Shown here piece by piece: positions 48,698-64,000 of a DNA stretch of 64,000 nt. The position numbers and the translations under genes are program-made. The first letter of the stretch is position 1. Each line of letters starts with the position of its first letter. A model generated the notes under the pieces. The model did not search any database. It worked only from the letters and a program-made list of their open reading frames with translations, and was not told the origin of the DNA. Source of the stretch: Linnemannia hyalina (taxonomy: Eukaryota; Mortierellomycota; Mortierellomycetes; Mortierellales; Mortierellaceae); contig JAHRHY010000010.1 of NCBI GenBank assembly GCA_019671135.1, positions 1,674,001 to 1,738,000 of the forward strand, in the 5' to 3' direction.

Positions 48698-49684
48698 CAG
48701 ATGTAAGTGAAGGAGTCGCTGCGCTAGTGTGAACGTAAGAGCGCGAATGTAAGAGTGTGAAGGAGTTGTTGATGTGATGGAGAGATGTCGTTTGAATGAA
48801 TGTGAAATCAACAGTGTGATGGAGATGAAGGAAAGGAAAAAGGGGAGATAGTACAGAAAGCAGAAAGGAAGTGAGTGAACCTTAAATCCAATTGGTCTCC
48901 CAATAGAAGTGAATCGAAGTGGGGGGTTTTTGCCACCACTCTCAATTCCAGGTGGAGGTATGGAAGAGGCATTCAAGAGACGGTCAGAGAAGGTGGCTCT
49001 TCCGCACACTGATGGCGGCTTTGTATGCAAGGCGGCAGAAAAGGTAGCGGGGAGGGTGGGAGAGCGAACCGTTGTGCGCCCTCAAGAATCGCTTCCAAAA
49101 GGAACAGTACAGTACATACAAAATGGGTGGGCGATGTGTTTTGTAAACAGCAAAAAGAGAGTTTACATGTATGATGATGGCTTTGAGAACTTTGAGTAAG
49201 ATGGTGGGTTTTGTCCTTGCGGATCGAGTGTTCGCTGCAAAGCATGTCGTGCGGCATATTGCTGCTGTTGGGTCGGATTTAGTTGCATAGTACTTCAAAA
49301 AAAGTTGTAGCCAAAAAAAAAAAAAAAAAAAAAAAAAAAGGTCACCAAAGGTACAAAAAAAGCAAGGAGACAAAAGACGTAGAGTTGTCAATATACTTTT
49401 TCATCGATACAATAAAACCATAATGTCATAATGCTATAGAAGTGTATGCGTTTTTTTTAATCCCGCTTCTTTGTGCCCCACACATCATTTGCATAGCTCT
49501 CTCGCGCGCGTCAAGGCTTTGAGCGCGTGAATTCAAAGAAAAGTGACTGCTGTTGGTTTTGATGTTGACTTTTTTTTTTCTTATGTTGTGTTGTTTGGCC
49601 ACCAAAACTCTCTTTTTTTTCCACCTCCTCCATCAACACACAGGACATCACCCTCGACACCCTCGACACCCCACACCAACCAAC
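48698..49684. promoter_or_regulatory. Divergent upstream region of F-box gene and ABITRAM
   Basis: 987 bp between opposite starts. It has a 20-plus A run at 49314-49339 and T runs at 49450 and 49568-49578, then a CT/CA-rich leader (49610-49680) before the ABITRAM ATG. No gene seen. Confidence 0.4.
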
Positions 49685-51039
49685 ATGGACGAGCATGCAC
49701 CCATCGTCTACGACCTAACATCCTACAAGGAAGAAACAAAGTCCTGGAACGACGACCCCTCCGCCTACCTCTTGCGATACTATACCAAGCAATACTTTCT
49801 CGCAACCAGTAAGCGCCTCCTTCTTTTCTCTTACACCCAAGAAACTGTAATCTACAACGATACTTTTTTAGTACGTCTTTAAAGCAATACCTACCCCGTC
49901 CAACTCCCCATTAACTCTCACCCTCCCTTCGTCCCCACCCCTGCACTCACTTAGACGGCAAGGACCTAAAACAAAATTCCACAACCCAAACACTTCAAAA
50001 GATCATCGACCTCCAAACCGGTCTCGAAGTTCTTCGAGGCGACCAATACGTCTACCAATCCCCTAACAAACTCTGCATCATCGGTCTCGCACCCACCCAC
50101 CCACTCCTCGCCCAACCAGACCGGTACAAAGTCCTCAACATCTGCTTTGATCCAAAGATTGCGGGGGCCTTACCGCAACCGACGGCTATACCTGCGAATT
50201 CCAAGAAGCAGCCCCCACCGTCCTGTCATTCGGAGACTGTTGTTTGCAAGATCGAGGCAAGGGACCTTTGGGTTGCTGAAGGATCTGTGGAACCAGCCAT
50301 GAAGGAGGAAGCGGAGCAAAATATTGAGGTCAAGTCAGAAGAAAAGAACAGGGATCAGGATATCACCATGACAGTAAGCGACTCTGTAGCCCAATCACCT
50401 GCTCCTTCCACTACCACCACCACCACCACCACCACCAACTCCACAGCAACCTCCAGATCAACAACCCCCGCATCACAACTGGAGAAGCGCACAGAATCAG
50501 TCGACCCCACACGCGTCATCTTTGTGGTCCGCGGATCCATCAGTGGCCATGTGATCGAACTCAATGAGCGCCTTCTGAGACGTGGAACTTCAGAAATCAC
50601 TGACCCCCTCGTCATCCAGACCATGCTCACGAAGGTAACAACCCCAACCTCATTTTTTTTTTCTTTTGCCAGTCTGCGTAAAAGACATTTTCACAAAGTA
50701 CAAGACAAGACTGGAATCAATGTTTGTTAACAAATGTCCTTATCAAAAACTTGTCTTCATAAAAACTTAGGCATCAACGCATGGGTTCATTGCAGTGGTG
50801 AGACCAAAGGTCGACAAGACAGAGATTGCGCTCAAGGACTTGTGCACAATGGACGACTACAACCTCTTGCGTGAAGGCGAACCCCTTCCTTCCTCTACTG
50901 CTAAGGTCACCGCCACTGGAATTACTGCAACACAGCAAGAGTGAGTGTAAGCAGCCATATAAAAATCATTGGAACACGTACTGCTTGTCTATGTTGTTTT
51001 TGCGTTTTTATTCTTATCAGGGTTGAAGGTGAGGTTTAG
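49685..51039 (+). CDS. ABITRAM: ABITRAM (FAM206/Simiate)-like protein
   Basis: Four exons (49685-49808, 49955-50634, 50771-50940, 51021-51039) give 330 residues. The animal protein (about 180 residues) is an actin-binding transcription modulator with a lipoyl-like beta fold. Matches in order: LLRYYTKQYFLATNG (animal DRYFTRWYKPDVKG), DQYVYQSPNKLCIIGLAPTH plus PLL (animal ILQHSNRICVITLAESHPVL), VVRGSISGHVIELNERLL (animal SSCVRGRLMEVNENIL), and STHGFIAVVRPKVDKTE (animal STEGYIAVVLPKFEES). Between blocks two and three lies a fungal insertion of about 120 residues, acidic and Ser/Thr-rich with a Thr run. Exon 4 supplies only VEGEV after a split Glu codon. Function in fungi is unknown. Confidence 0.85.
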
Positions 51040-51279
51040 AAGAAAGGTGAGGGTCGTTTAGAAGTGAGGAAGATGAAGGACGCTTTGCTCATCGCAGTAG
51101 TGGAGGAGGAGGAGGAAGAGGAGGGGAGGATAGAAAAAGGCAAGGGCACATGGAACAATAAGGAGATAGAGATGAAAAAAGAAAATAATACAGGGAGAGG
51201 TAAGGTAGTGTTACATGGATAAAAAGAAACTGGAATACAGGCGAGAAAAAGGGGTGTTTAAAAAGAAGAAAAAGGGTGG

Positions 51280-57021
<5,742 letters not shown>

Positions 57022-58130
57022 TGGGCTCGCCACAAATCGAATCGAATGCGCTTTTTCTTTAGCCTGTTCTTATTTGAGATGGCTGTGAGTGTGCGTGAGA
57101 GTGAGAGAGAGAGAGTGTGTGTGTATATGTTGAGAGAGTGCAGGTCGAGTTGTTGTGTGCGTTGTTAGCTTTGTTCAAGGGTCCTAAGAACAAGAACTGT
57201 CACAATGTGATGATGTACTGGTGTTAAATGCCGTGGAATGTGGAGTTGTTGGAGGGGCCTGTTGTGTGCTGCTGTTGATGAGGGTATGGGTGATGCGCGT
57301 GTTGGAGAAGGGAGTGAAGGAGGAAAGCGAGGAGGGATACAGACAGGGATGTCTGGTTAGAGAGGAGAAGAAGAAAACGATGAAACGAAAGTTCAAAAAA
57401 AAACGAGGAGGAGGAGGGAGAGGAAAGGTGGAGGGATTGAGGGGAAAACCTGACAGTCGAAAAGAGGGGTTCCACGTGACCATGGGCCTGCCTTCGCCTT
57501 TGGCAGCAGTTTCCTCTTTTCTGTCGTTCTTTCCTTTCAGCGCTCCCTTCCTTAGTAACACTCACGAGCAATAGCAGCACGCTCAACGTTGTCATTGAGA
57601 AGGAGAAACACTGCGGAATAAAGGGACACTCTCTTTCGGCTTTCTTTATTTTTCTCTCGCTCGCTCGGTCGCTCAGACAAAAATACATAGCATCAAAAAG
57701 GAAGACGTTCATCCTATCACAAAAACTGAGCGCTCATTTTCCTGGTTTCTTTTTTTATTGCTGTGTCCGGAACAGTGTCCAAGCGTCAACCTATGACCTC
57801 TTGAAGACGCCTCCCAATGGAACTCTGCCGTATCAAGAATAGGAAGGTAAGAGAGAGGAGGGAGGTTGCGAAAGAATTAGAAAAAAGAAAGAAAAAAGCT
57901 GGGAAAAAAAGAAAAAAAAGAAAGAAAAAGAAAGAAAAAGAAAAAAAAGGGTCCGAAAAAAAAGAAGAAAAGAAAAAGAAGCAAAAAAAAGTAATATGGG
58001 AGAGTGAATTATTGCGCGATCCATGCTTTGTGTAGTTCGGTGTTGATGTTAGTTGTGGATGGTTTAGTGGGGTTTTTCTGTTTTACATATGTGACGCAAG
58101 GGCGGGGGGAAAGCGGAGCACAGCGACTCT
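57022..58130. other. Intergenic, upstream of kinase
   Basis: 1.1 kb between the cyclin stop and the kinase start, both minus-strand. CT-rich in kinase direction near 57300-57450 (GA on plus). An almost pure A/G tract lies at 57880-57992. No supported gene; the frames here are compositional. Confidence 0.5.
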
Positions 58131-59854
58131 TTAGGGCGCCATGGATCGGTCTCCATTGGCGGGTCGATCAGGATCCATGCCGTACACAGGAGTTGCAAGC
58201 TTGGCCGGGCTGTTGAGGTAGCCGCCGTACGAGGGTGTTCCGTTCTCCTGGTACTCACTGCCAGGCTTCGAGCCAGGCGGTATCTAACGGCAAAATGGCA
58301 GGCAGTATAACGCACATTGATTAGAACATAAACAAACGTTTGAACTTTCAAAACCCTTGGTCAACGATCAGAGAATGCTCATCGCCGTACCTTATCCAGC
58401 GATCGACCATTCCTGTTGGAGGTCATCAAGTATGAATCCATAATTTCACCTGCCGCCTCTACAGTTATGCAAGCAAAGAAAAGAGTACAGTGGTTTAGTA
58501 CATTGCCCAAGTGGTTGCTCACTCTGAATATTCAGAAAGTCTTTCAAATCTCCAGACGTACCATGGATTTCACGCTCGTGGGGCTCATAACTCTCCCGCC
58601 AAAACTCGCCAAAGGAATCCATCAGGTTCTCGTCCAAGTATTTTCCTGCAACATACAAAGCTGCCAACGCAACAATCTTGGGCGACTTGGTCAAGCACAG
58701 CGTCGTTCTCAGACTACAAAAAGAACAATGTGGTAAATAAGAGCTATTGTTAGAACAAATGCAACCACATAGTGCCGAAATACGGACTAAAATATAGTGT
58801 AAAGTGTAAAGGGTTACCTGTCGTTGACGAACGCCCATGCAACCTGCTTCAACTTTCGGCCACCTAAAATATGAAAGGGTGCAAATTCCCATACGATGAA
58901 CAAGCATTCCTTGTAAGAACCCAGAGAAGGCTTCGTCCATCAGTCCGTGCAATGAGTGCGACGAGTAGGATGGCATTCCTTACGTTGAGAGTCCTTCTGG
59001 TAGTGGCTGAACATATTTAACAGGAAATGGTAGGGGTGCTCCACGCTCAGATCAAAGCACAGGGTCTCCAGCAAAAGTTCCTCGGTGTAAATGATCGTGT
59101 CCTTCCACACGCGGAACTCCTAAAGTATTCAGATTGTAATTATTTGTCAGATGAAAGCTCGAACATAACAAAGAACATCGACCGACATTACAAGGTACAA
59201 TGATTGGTAGTACTTGCCTTGGACGAGTCATCGATGGGTGTATCCTTCTTGGCAGCCTTTTGCGCACAGGCAATCACAATGTCCTTGAACTTACGCGTAC
59301 TCTCCTCCGTCTTGCTGGCAAGGTAGATGCAGGTTGCAGCGACATCCTATTGACGATCAAAATTTAAAAAAACAAATAGTTGTTAGTCGGTCTCATTCAC
59401 ATTATTGTCCGTCAAATGCTTGATAGTGGTCCATGCACACCATTCGCATTACTAGACAGTGTCGTAAATGATGATACCAAAGCACGTTGCTCCTAAGTGT
59501 CACTTGCATAGTATTTGTAGTCCTTGAAGGATCGACGCATGTAGAACCGTTGGAAGAAGAGGGCGGCTGTTGCCATGGTCAACTGTGGCCTAAAGAATAA
59601 CAAAGCAAAGAGCCATAGACGGCTGTTAATATTCGGGGTTTGGGACAGGTTGTCATTGGACCAGCAAACACAAATGGGGGAGTAGTTGAGCGATTTGCTT
59701 ACAGCTTCAGGTGCATGCCGACCATCATAATGAACGCGATGCCCTTGTGTCGACTCTCCTTCTCGACTGGGAACGACAGACCGCTGATTTGGCTTGGAGT
59801 TCCGTAGAATTCCTCCTTCTGGTAGTACCACTGGCTGTCTGCTGTTGAGGTCAT
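58131..59854 (-). CDS. Cyclin of the K/T/Ctk2 type (transcriptional CDK partner)
   Basis: Eight exons on the minus strand (59854-59703, 59589-59508, 59346-59218, 59119-58984, 58863-58818, 58713-58523, 58458-58391, 58283-58131) give 318 residues. WYYQKEEFYGTPSQISGL, then LTMATAALFFQRFYMRRSFK, DVAATCIYLASKTEESTRKF, LLLETLCFDLSVEHPYHFLL, KLKQVAWAFVNDSLRTTLCL and APxIVALAALYVAGK-like PKIVALAALYVAGKYL form two cyclin boxes as in cyclin K, T and fungal Ctk2/Pch1. These activate CDK9/CDK12-class kinases that phosphorylate the Pol II CTD. Introns 2 (59507-59347) and 3 (59217-59120) begin with GCAAGT instead of GT. Phase and the conserved boxes leave no GT alternative. The C-terminus is short, so there is no Pro-rich CTD tail as in animal cyclin K. 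Confidence 0.9.
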
Positions 59855-60217
59855 CGTGGACAAGGTGCTGTAGATTGCTGTGTTGTTAGGTTGTGTTGTT
59901 GTCTTAATTGTTCAAGATGCGGTGTCGATCGTTTCTTCCTGAAGAGAGGCTGCTGGGGAGTTGAAGCTTGATCCTTGTTGTGAGGTGCTTAGGGTGCGAG
60001 GGTGAAAGGAATGGCGAAAGCAAGAAAGACGTTTGCGTGCGGATATGTGAAAGGAGAGGGTACACAATACGGCAAATGAGGACTACAAAACCACAAAGAA
60101 AAAACAGCCGTCACGTGGCCTTTCTTTGAACAATTGAACACCATTGAACCATTGAACCATTGCAAACAAAAAAAAAATTGAGCCATTGAACCATTGATAA
60201 GAAAGTAATTGACATGT
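59855..60217. other. Intergenic between TSTD2 3' end and cyclin 5' end
   Basis: 363 bp with the cyclin promoter side at left. Contains the CCATTGAA repeat listed next. No gene. Confidence 0.5.
60131..60198 (+). repeat. Short tandem repeat of CCATTGAA
   Basis: caattgaaca, ccattgaacc, attgaaccat, then after an A run gccattgaa and ccattga. At least five copies of an ATTGAACC-like octamer lie within 70 bp, just before the TSTD2 stop side. Confidence 0.75.
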
Positions 60218-61886
60218 TTATTCTTCGCCGAGCTTTATCCGTCTAGAGCGTTCGCATTGGCAGATCCCACGCTTGACACGCGGTCCTTCTATGGGACCGC
60301 TCTCGGAGGCAACTACATACTCCCGTACCTTCTCTCCCATCTCAACACACTCCCTGCAACAGCACATCCCACTCTTGCCCGTCGTCGTTGTCGTCCTCGC
60401 AACAACGTCCACTGGCACCGGCGAGCATTTTGTGCAAGCAATAATAAGTCGATGGCATCCAAACCCATCACATTTGACATATCGCGCACATGGGACCTCA
60501 CACCCCTCACACGACGATATCAGCTGAGTCGAGGTTATCGCGTCGCTTGCCTCTATGGCGTCTTTAGAGTTACTTGTCTCTTCCAAACCTAGAGACTGCC
60601 GCGCGTCAAAGATATAGTTTTTACCAAGCCAAAGCGACTCCTGTTGTGGGTTCTCCTTGATCGTCCGCTCCTGCTTGATCCATTCCAGGTAGTTGTGGAT
60701 TCCGCCCTCCAGCATCAATACTTTCACATCGTCGCTCTTTCCTGATTCCAATGATTGCCGCATATACGACGTTGCCTTCTCGCTAGAGGACCGATGGTGA
60801 AGAGGAGGGGCTGCATGGTCAGGCACAGAGAGTCGCCACATAATGAAGGAAGTACAAACATCAAATCATCTACGAACAAGTAACTAGAACTTACCAGCGA
60901 ATGCCGCCAGTACAATAGGAGAGGATGGTCTTCCCCGCAAGCAACTCCCTGTTTCGATCAACATAATCCCTGAACGACGAAAACTTGCGAATCGGCGGCG
61001 TTATGGCTCCTGGAAACCGACCAATCGACGACTCATAATAGTTCCTCACATCCAACACCACATAGTCATCCCTCCCCTCGGACTCCTTGAGCTTCGCGTG
61101 GAACTCTTTGGGTGGAAGTTTGCCTTGCTTGTTCTTGGGGTCGTGGTAGACGCTCAGTTCTGGCGCTCCTAACGGACAGATCTCTTCGACGACTTTTATC
61201 GATGCCTCCTCGCCAAAGACGTGGCGGCAGCCTTCTGTTGGTTTGAAGAAGTTGAATCGCTTCCTCTTTAGGGTGGCGTCGATCTCGGTGTTGCCGTTGT
61301 GCTGAGAGCTTATTGTTACTGGGCGTGAGAGGTTCAGGGACTCGAATTCCGGAAGGGCGGTGAGGAGGTCGATGTATTCTGTAACTGAGGTCGAGAGTCC
61401 AGAAAGGGTCGCATTGATTCCTTCAGTCGCCAGCTTAACTTTTCCGCAGAGTTCCAGATCCGTGAACCAAGCTTTGTGGAGTCGCGCAATCGCCAGAGGG
61501 TCGGATATCGGCAAGTAGGCATAGAACAGGATGACGGTCCCCAATGCAGGATCGCACTGACAGGTCAGATTGATAGGGTCGCTCCCATACTTTTCAGCTC
61601 GACGGGACTTGAACTCTGCATCCTCGTCCTGGCCATGCCTCTGACCCTGATCCCGATGGTCCTGCGCTGTAGAAGTCGAAGCCCTGAGCTGTAACATGTT
61701 GGCGAGTTGGACGCTGGTCAGTGCCTGAACAATGTCGCTGTGGCTCGCTGCGATATGTCGGAACATTGTGGGGGCCTTGTCGCAGGTGAGGTCACAGCAG
61801 GACCAATTCCCGTCTCCTGTCTGTCGTTGACGGAGGAGTTCGTTCTGCGCCTTGTTCTTTGCCGTCTTGAGCTGGGGGTCCGTCAT
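60218..61886 (-). CDS. TSTD2: TSTD2/TrhO-type rhodanese-domain protein
   Basis: Two exons on the minus strand (61886-60895, 60782-60218) give 518 residues. The N-terminus holds a CCDLTCDKAPTMFRHIAASH zinc-finger-like motif. Next is the TrhO N-terminal domain (VILFYAYLPISDP, LCGKVKLATEGINATLSGL, FNFFKPTEGCRHVF), then the rhodanese domain (YVVLDVRNYYESSIGRFPGA) with active-site loop CTGGIRC at residues 325-331. The splice lies inside the last Cys codon. After it come the family's Cys-rich end (CEGCEVPCARYVKCDGFGC, CTKC, CCCREC, CQC), probably zinc-binding. Bacterial TrhO hydroxylates U34 of tRNA using this active Cys. The eukaryotic TSTD2 role is not established. The initiator at 61886 gives MTDPQLKTAK. 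Confidence 0.93.
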
Positions 61887-62597
61887 GGCCTGTGTTCCGT
61901 TCGTTTGTCGGGTTGAATGGACAAGTGTGTGAATGGTTGACCCTTGCCTTGGGACTTAATTTGCGAGTGTTGACTCCTAAGCCACTTTTCGCCCCTTGTT
62001 CAGGGATTGGGAAAAATTGGCGCGCTTATGTTTTCTCTCTCGCTCGACCGACAAAAGCACCGAAACAAAGAAGAAAGTACGCGCCTGACAGGACATCCCA
62101 CACCCTCGCACCTTGTCCATCTCCACAGGGTTTTGCATTCAGCCCTTCTTTTTTTTTCCATTCCTCTTAATCACTCCTTCCTTTCCTTTCTTTCTTCTTT
62201 ATCGCCCTCGCATCAGTACCCCTCCCTCACACAGTCTGGTCATCACCATCATAGTCCCAACATCCTCATCGACACCTGCTCGACGCTAGTACCGGTCTTT
62301 GTTTAAGCACAGTCAGAGAGCTCACCCTCCTAGGACTCGCGAACCTGCCCCTCCTATCGAGGCTATATCATTTATTTCGACTTCGCCCAACCATCACCCC
62401 TCGCTGGGACCTTTACCCCTTCATACCATCAGCTGTCCCCTGATATCAGTACGTCATATCAGTTCTGCTTCCCATCACTGATGTTTCAGGTCTTTGGCAA
62501 CCCTTCGTACTCACCCTTGAACACGTCTTTTAATTTTTCGAACAAAACAACGTAGCAGCCGAGCGCCAGATCCAACACAAACTATTTCTAATCCACC
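61887..62597. promoter_or_regulatory. Divergent upstream region of TSTD2 and the right-edge gene
   Basis: 711 bp between opposite starts, with CT-rich stretches (62145-62200 and 62330-62420) reading as leader of the rightward gene. No gene seen. Confidence 0.4.
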
Positions 62598-64000
62598 ATG
62601 GATCACAATCACCACTCACCAGTACGCGCCCACACTTCGACAATGTCTTGTAACTTTCTACCGCACCCTTTACTATGTTTCTCGTTTTCTAAAACTAACG
62701 CGCATATCTTTTCTTTTGGTTTACCAAAATAGAGTGGGGCGTCAACACCGTCAACAACAAACAACGACCCGTATCACCTCAAACGTAGCATATCCAGCGA
62801 CGACGCCTCACGGTTAGGTGCTGGTACCGCTTATCCATCCTTTTCTTCCTCCTCCGGCTCTGGCTCAAAGACGGACCGATCTACACCCATCGTCGACGCA
62901 CTCTCGAGCAGTGCAGATAACCTCGACCTTAATGAGACCAAGCGACGAAAGATTCAAGAACAAGTGGATGGTGATCATCATCACCAAGATCTGGCCAACG
63001 TCATCGCCACCCATCTTCCGGGTACTGAAGTCAGGACTACAAATGGTCGTCACGGGCGCAATGATTCTGATAACAACGGCACCGGAGCCATCGATAATAA
63101 TAGCAGCACTTTGGATTCAACAAGCCTCACCACCACCACCATAACTACTACATCCGTCGCCACCGCCATCGCAACGGCTACTCACCCCACAGGAACGAGC
63201 AACATGGAGAGACCAGCAAGGACAGTCCCCTCCCGTCGACCCATTAAGCGGGTCAACTATGCCGATCCAGACGACTTTGATCTCGATGACGAGGAACAGG
63301 ATCGATCGCCTAGTCGTGGAAGGGAATCTACTCGTGCCAGTACTCGGATCAGTACTATTGGACAACAGCAACAAAAGCAACAACTGCCGTCGTCTTCGTC
63401 GTCACAGCAAAACCAGCAGCAGCAACATCATCGTAGGAGACGAGGCGAGATCGAGGAAGAAGACGAGTATGAAGAGCAACTCGTCGGAGATGAAGGAGAT
63501 GATGCTGTAGAGGACGAGGAAGAAGACTTCTCGGATAACAGTCGGGATGTCAAGGTCGAACCGGAACCTTCGAACTTTGGACGACGCACTCTTCGAGATC
63601 GAAGCGCCATCACGGCCCCCAAGCCCTTCCATGTCATCCACCCTACACCACCACCTGTCACGCGGACTAGCAGGAATGCATCTTCTCGACAGGATAACAG
63701 ACGGCATTATGACGAACGTGACAGCAACCACGACAACAGCCGGTACCGAGGTTCTTCCTCATCCAACCTGCGCTCTTCTCTCTCAGCAAAACGACCTCAC
63801 TCTTCATTAGCAGCCTCACACCCTCCTCCCCCTCCTCGACCTATCACGGAGAACATGAGGATCACGCGGGGCATGACCGGATCCCTGGTACATGATTCTT
63901 CCAACAGTCGGGATGTTACTCCAGACCAACAGGCTCATCACCGGCCTCTCAGATCTAGCTCCCGGTTCCATCGCTCCCTTTCAACCGATGAAGAAAGGGA
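62598..64000 (+). CDS. N-terminal part of a large disordered, probably nuclear protein (3' truncated)
   Basis: ATG at 62598 (ccaccATGG context) opens MDHNHHSP in a 24-nt exon, donor GTACGC. Exon 2 begins at 62733 in phase 0 and stays open to the window end, 422 further codons. The protein is Ser/Thr/Gln/His-rich with acidic blocks (DDFDLDDEEQD, IEEEDEYEEQ, VEDEEEDFSD) and basic patches (SRRPIKRVNYADPDD, RRTLRDRSA, RSSLSAKR). The RxNYADPDDFDLDDEE block followed later by GRRTLRDRSA recalls the disordered N-termini of chromatin proteins such as the Yta7/ATAD2 AAA ATPases, but nothing decisive is in view. The catalytic part, if any, lies to the right. Confidence 0.7.

Noticed and set aside
57817..58035. 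Lys/Glu-rich 72-residue frame
   Set aside because: Pure A/G tract translation, with no start context or conservation expected.

Overview
The window is nuclear DNA of a filamentous, early-diverging fungus, most likely Mortierellomycotina (a Mortierella/Linnemannia-type genome). The evidence is: fungal-only genes (homoisocitrate dehydrogenase of the alpha-aminoadipate lysine pathway, a GCR1_C-domain protein, a secreted protein resembling the DUF7137 family, a large F-box/LRR protein); many short GT-AG introns with CTAAC/TTAAT-like branch sites; CT-rich leaders; and several genes typical of animals that Dikarya usually lack (INTS1, RHAMM/HMMR, ABITRAM, PRKRIP1, TSTD2, an EED-like WD40 protein). 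The placement is inferred from gene content, not from any search.

Left part (1-12.2 kb): a 3'-truncated VPS11 on the minus strand runs off the left edge. It is divergent from an unrecognised 210-residue protein. Next come a secreted/anchored protein, a TMEM41-type scramblase, a RING-H2 membrane E3 and the wybutosine enzyme TYW3, all on the plus strand.

Centre-left (12.3-25.5 kb): an eight-exon Integrator subunit 1 (INTS1) gene on the minus strand converges on TYW3. It is followed on the plus strand by RPS30 (eS30), eIF3m (with a 14-codon first exon) and mitochondrial aconitase (with an 18-nt microexon).

Centre (25.5-39.3 kb): a gene-free stretch with a hairpin cluster, a 1188-residue RHAMM/HMMR-like coiled-coil protein (minus), PRKRIP1 and an EED-like protein in tandem (plus), an unknown 202-residue protein (minus), and LYS12 (plus).

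Right part (39.3-64 kb): 3.4 kb without a confident gene, then a GCR1_C-domain protein with a long EAPV repeat, 2.1 kb of probably decayed sequence, an F-box protein (minus), ABITRAM (plus), a Kic1/Nak1-class germinal-centre kinase (minus), a cyclin K/T/Ctk2-type cyclin with two GC-AG introns (minus), TSTD2/TrhO-type rhodanese (minus), and the 5' part of a large low-complexity protein that runs off the right edge.

For every complete multi-exon gene I checked that the proposed exons sum to a multiple of three and stay open. The genes are mostly single-copy housekeeping loci without operon-like logic. I found no new multi-gene system. The most notable points are the shortened fungal INTS1, the EED-like protein that seems to lack the H3K27me3 cage, the fungal RHAMM homologue, the possibly Crypton-related GCR1_C protein, and a concentration of GC-AG introns.
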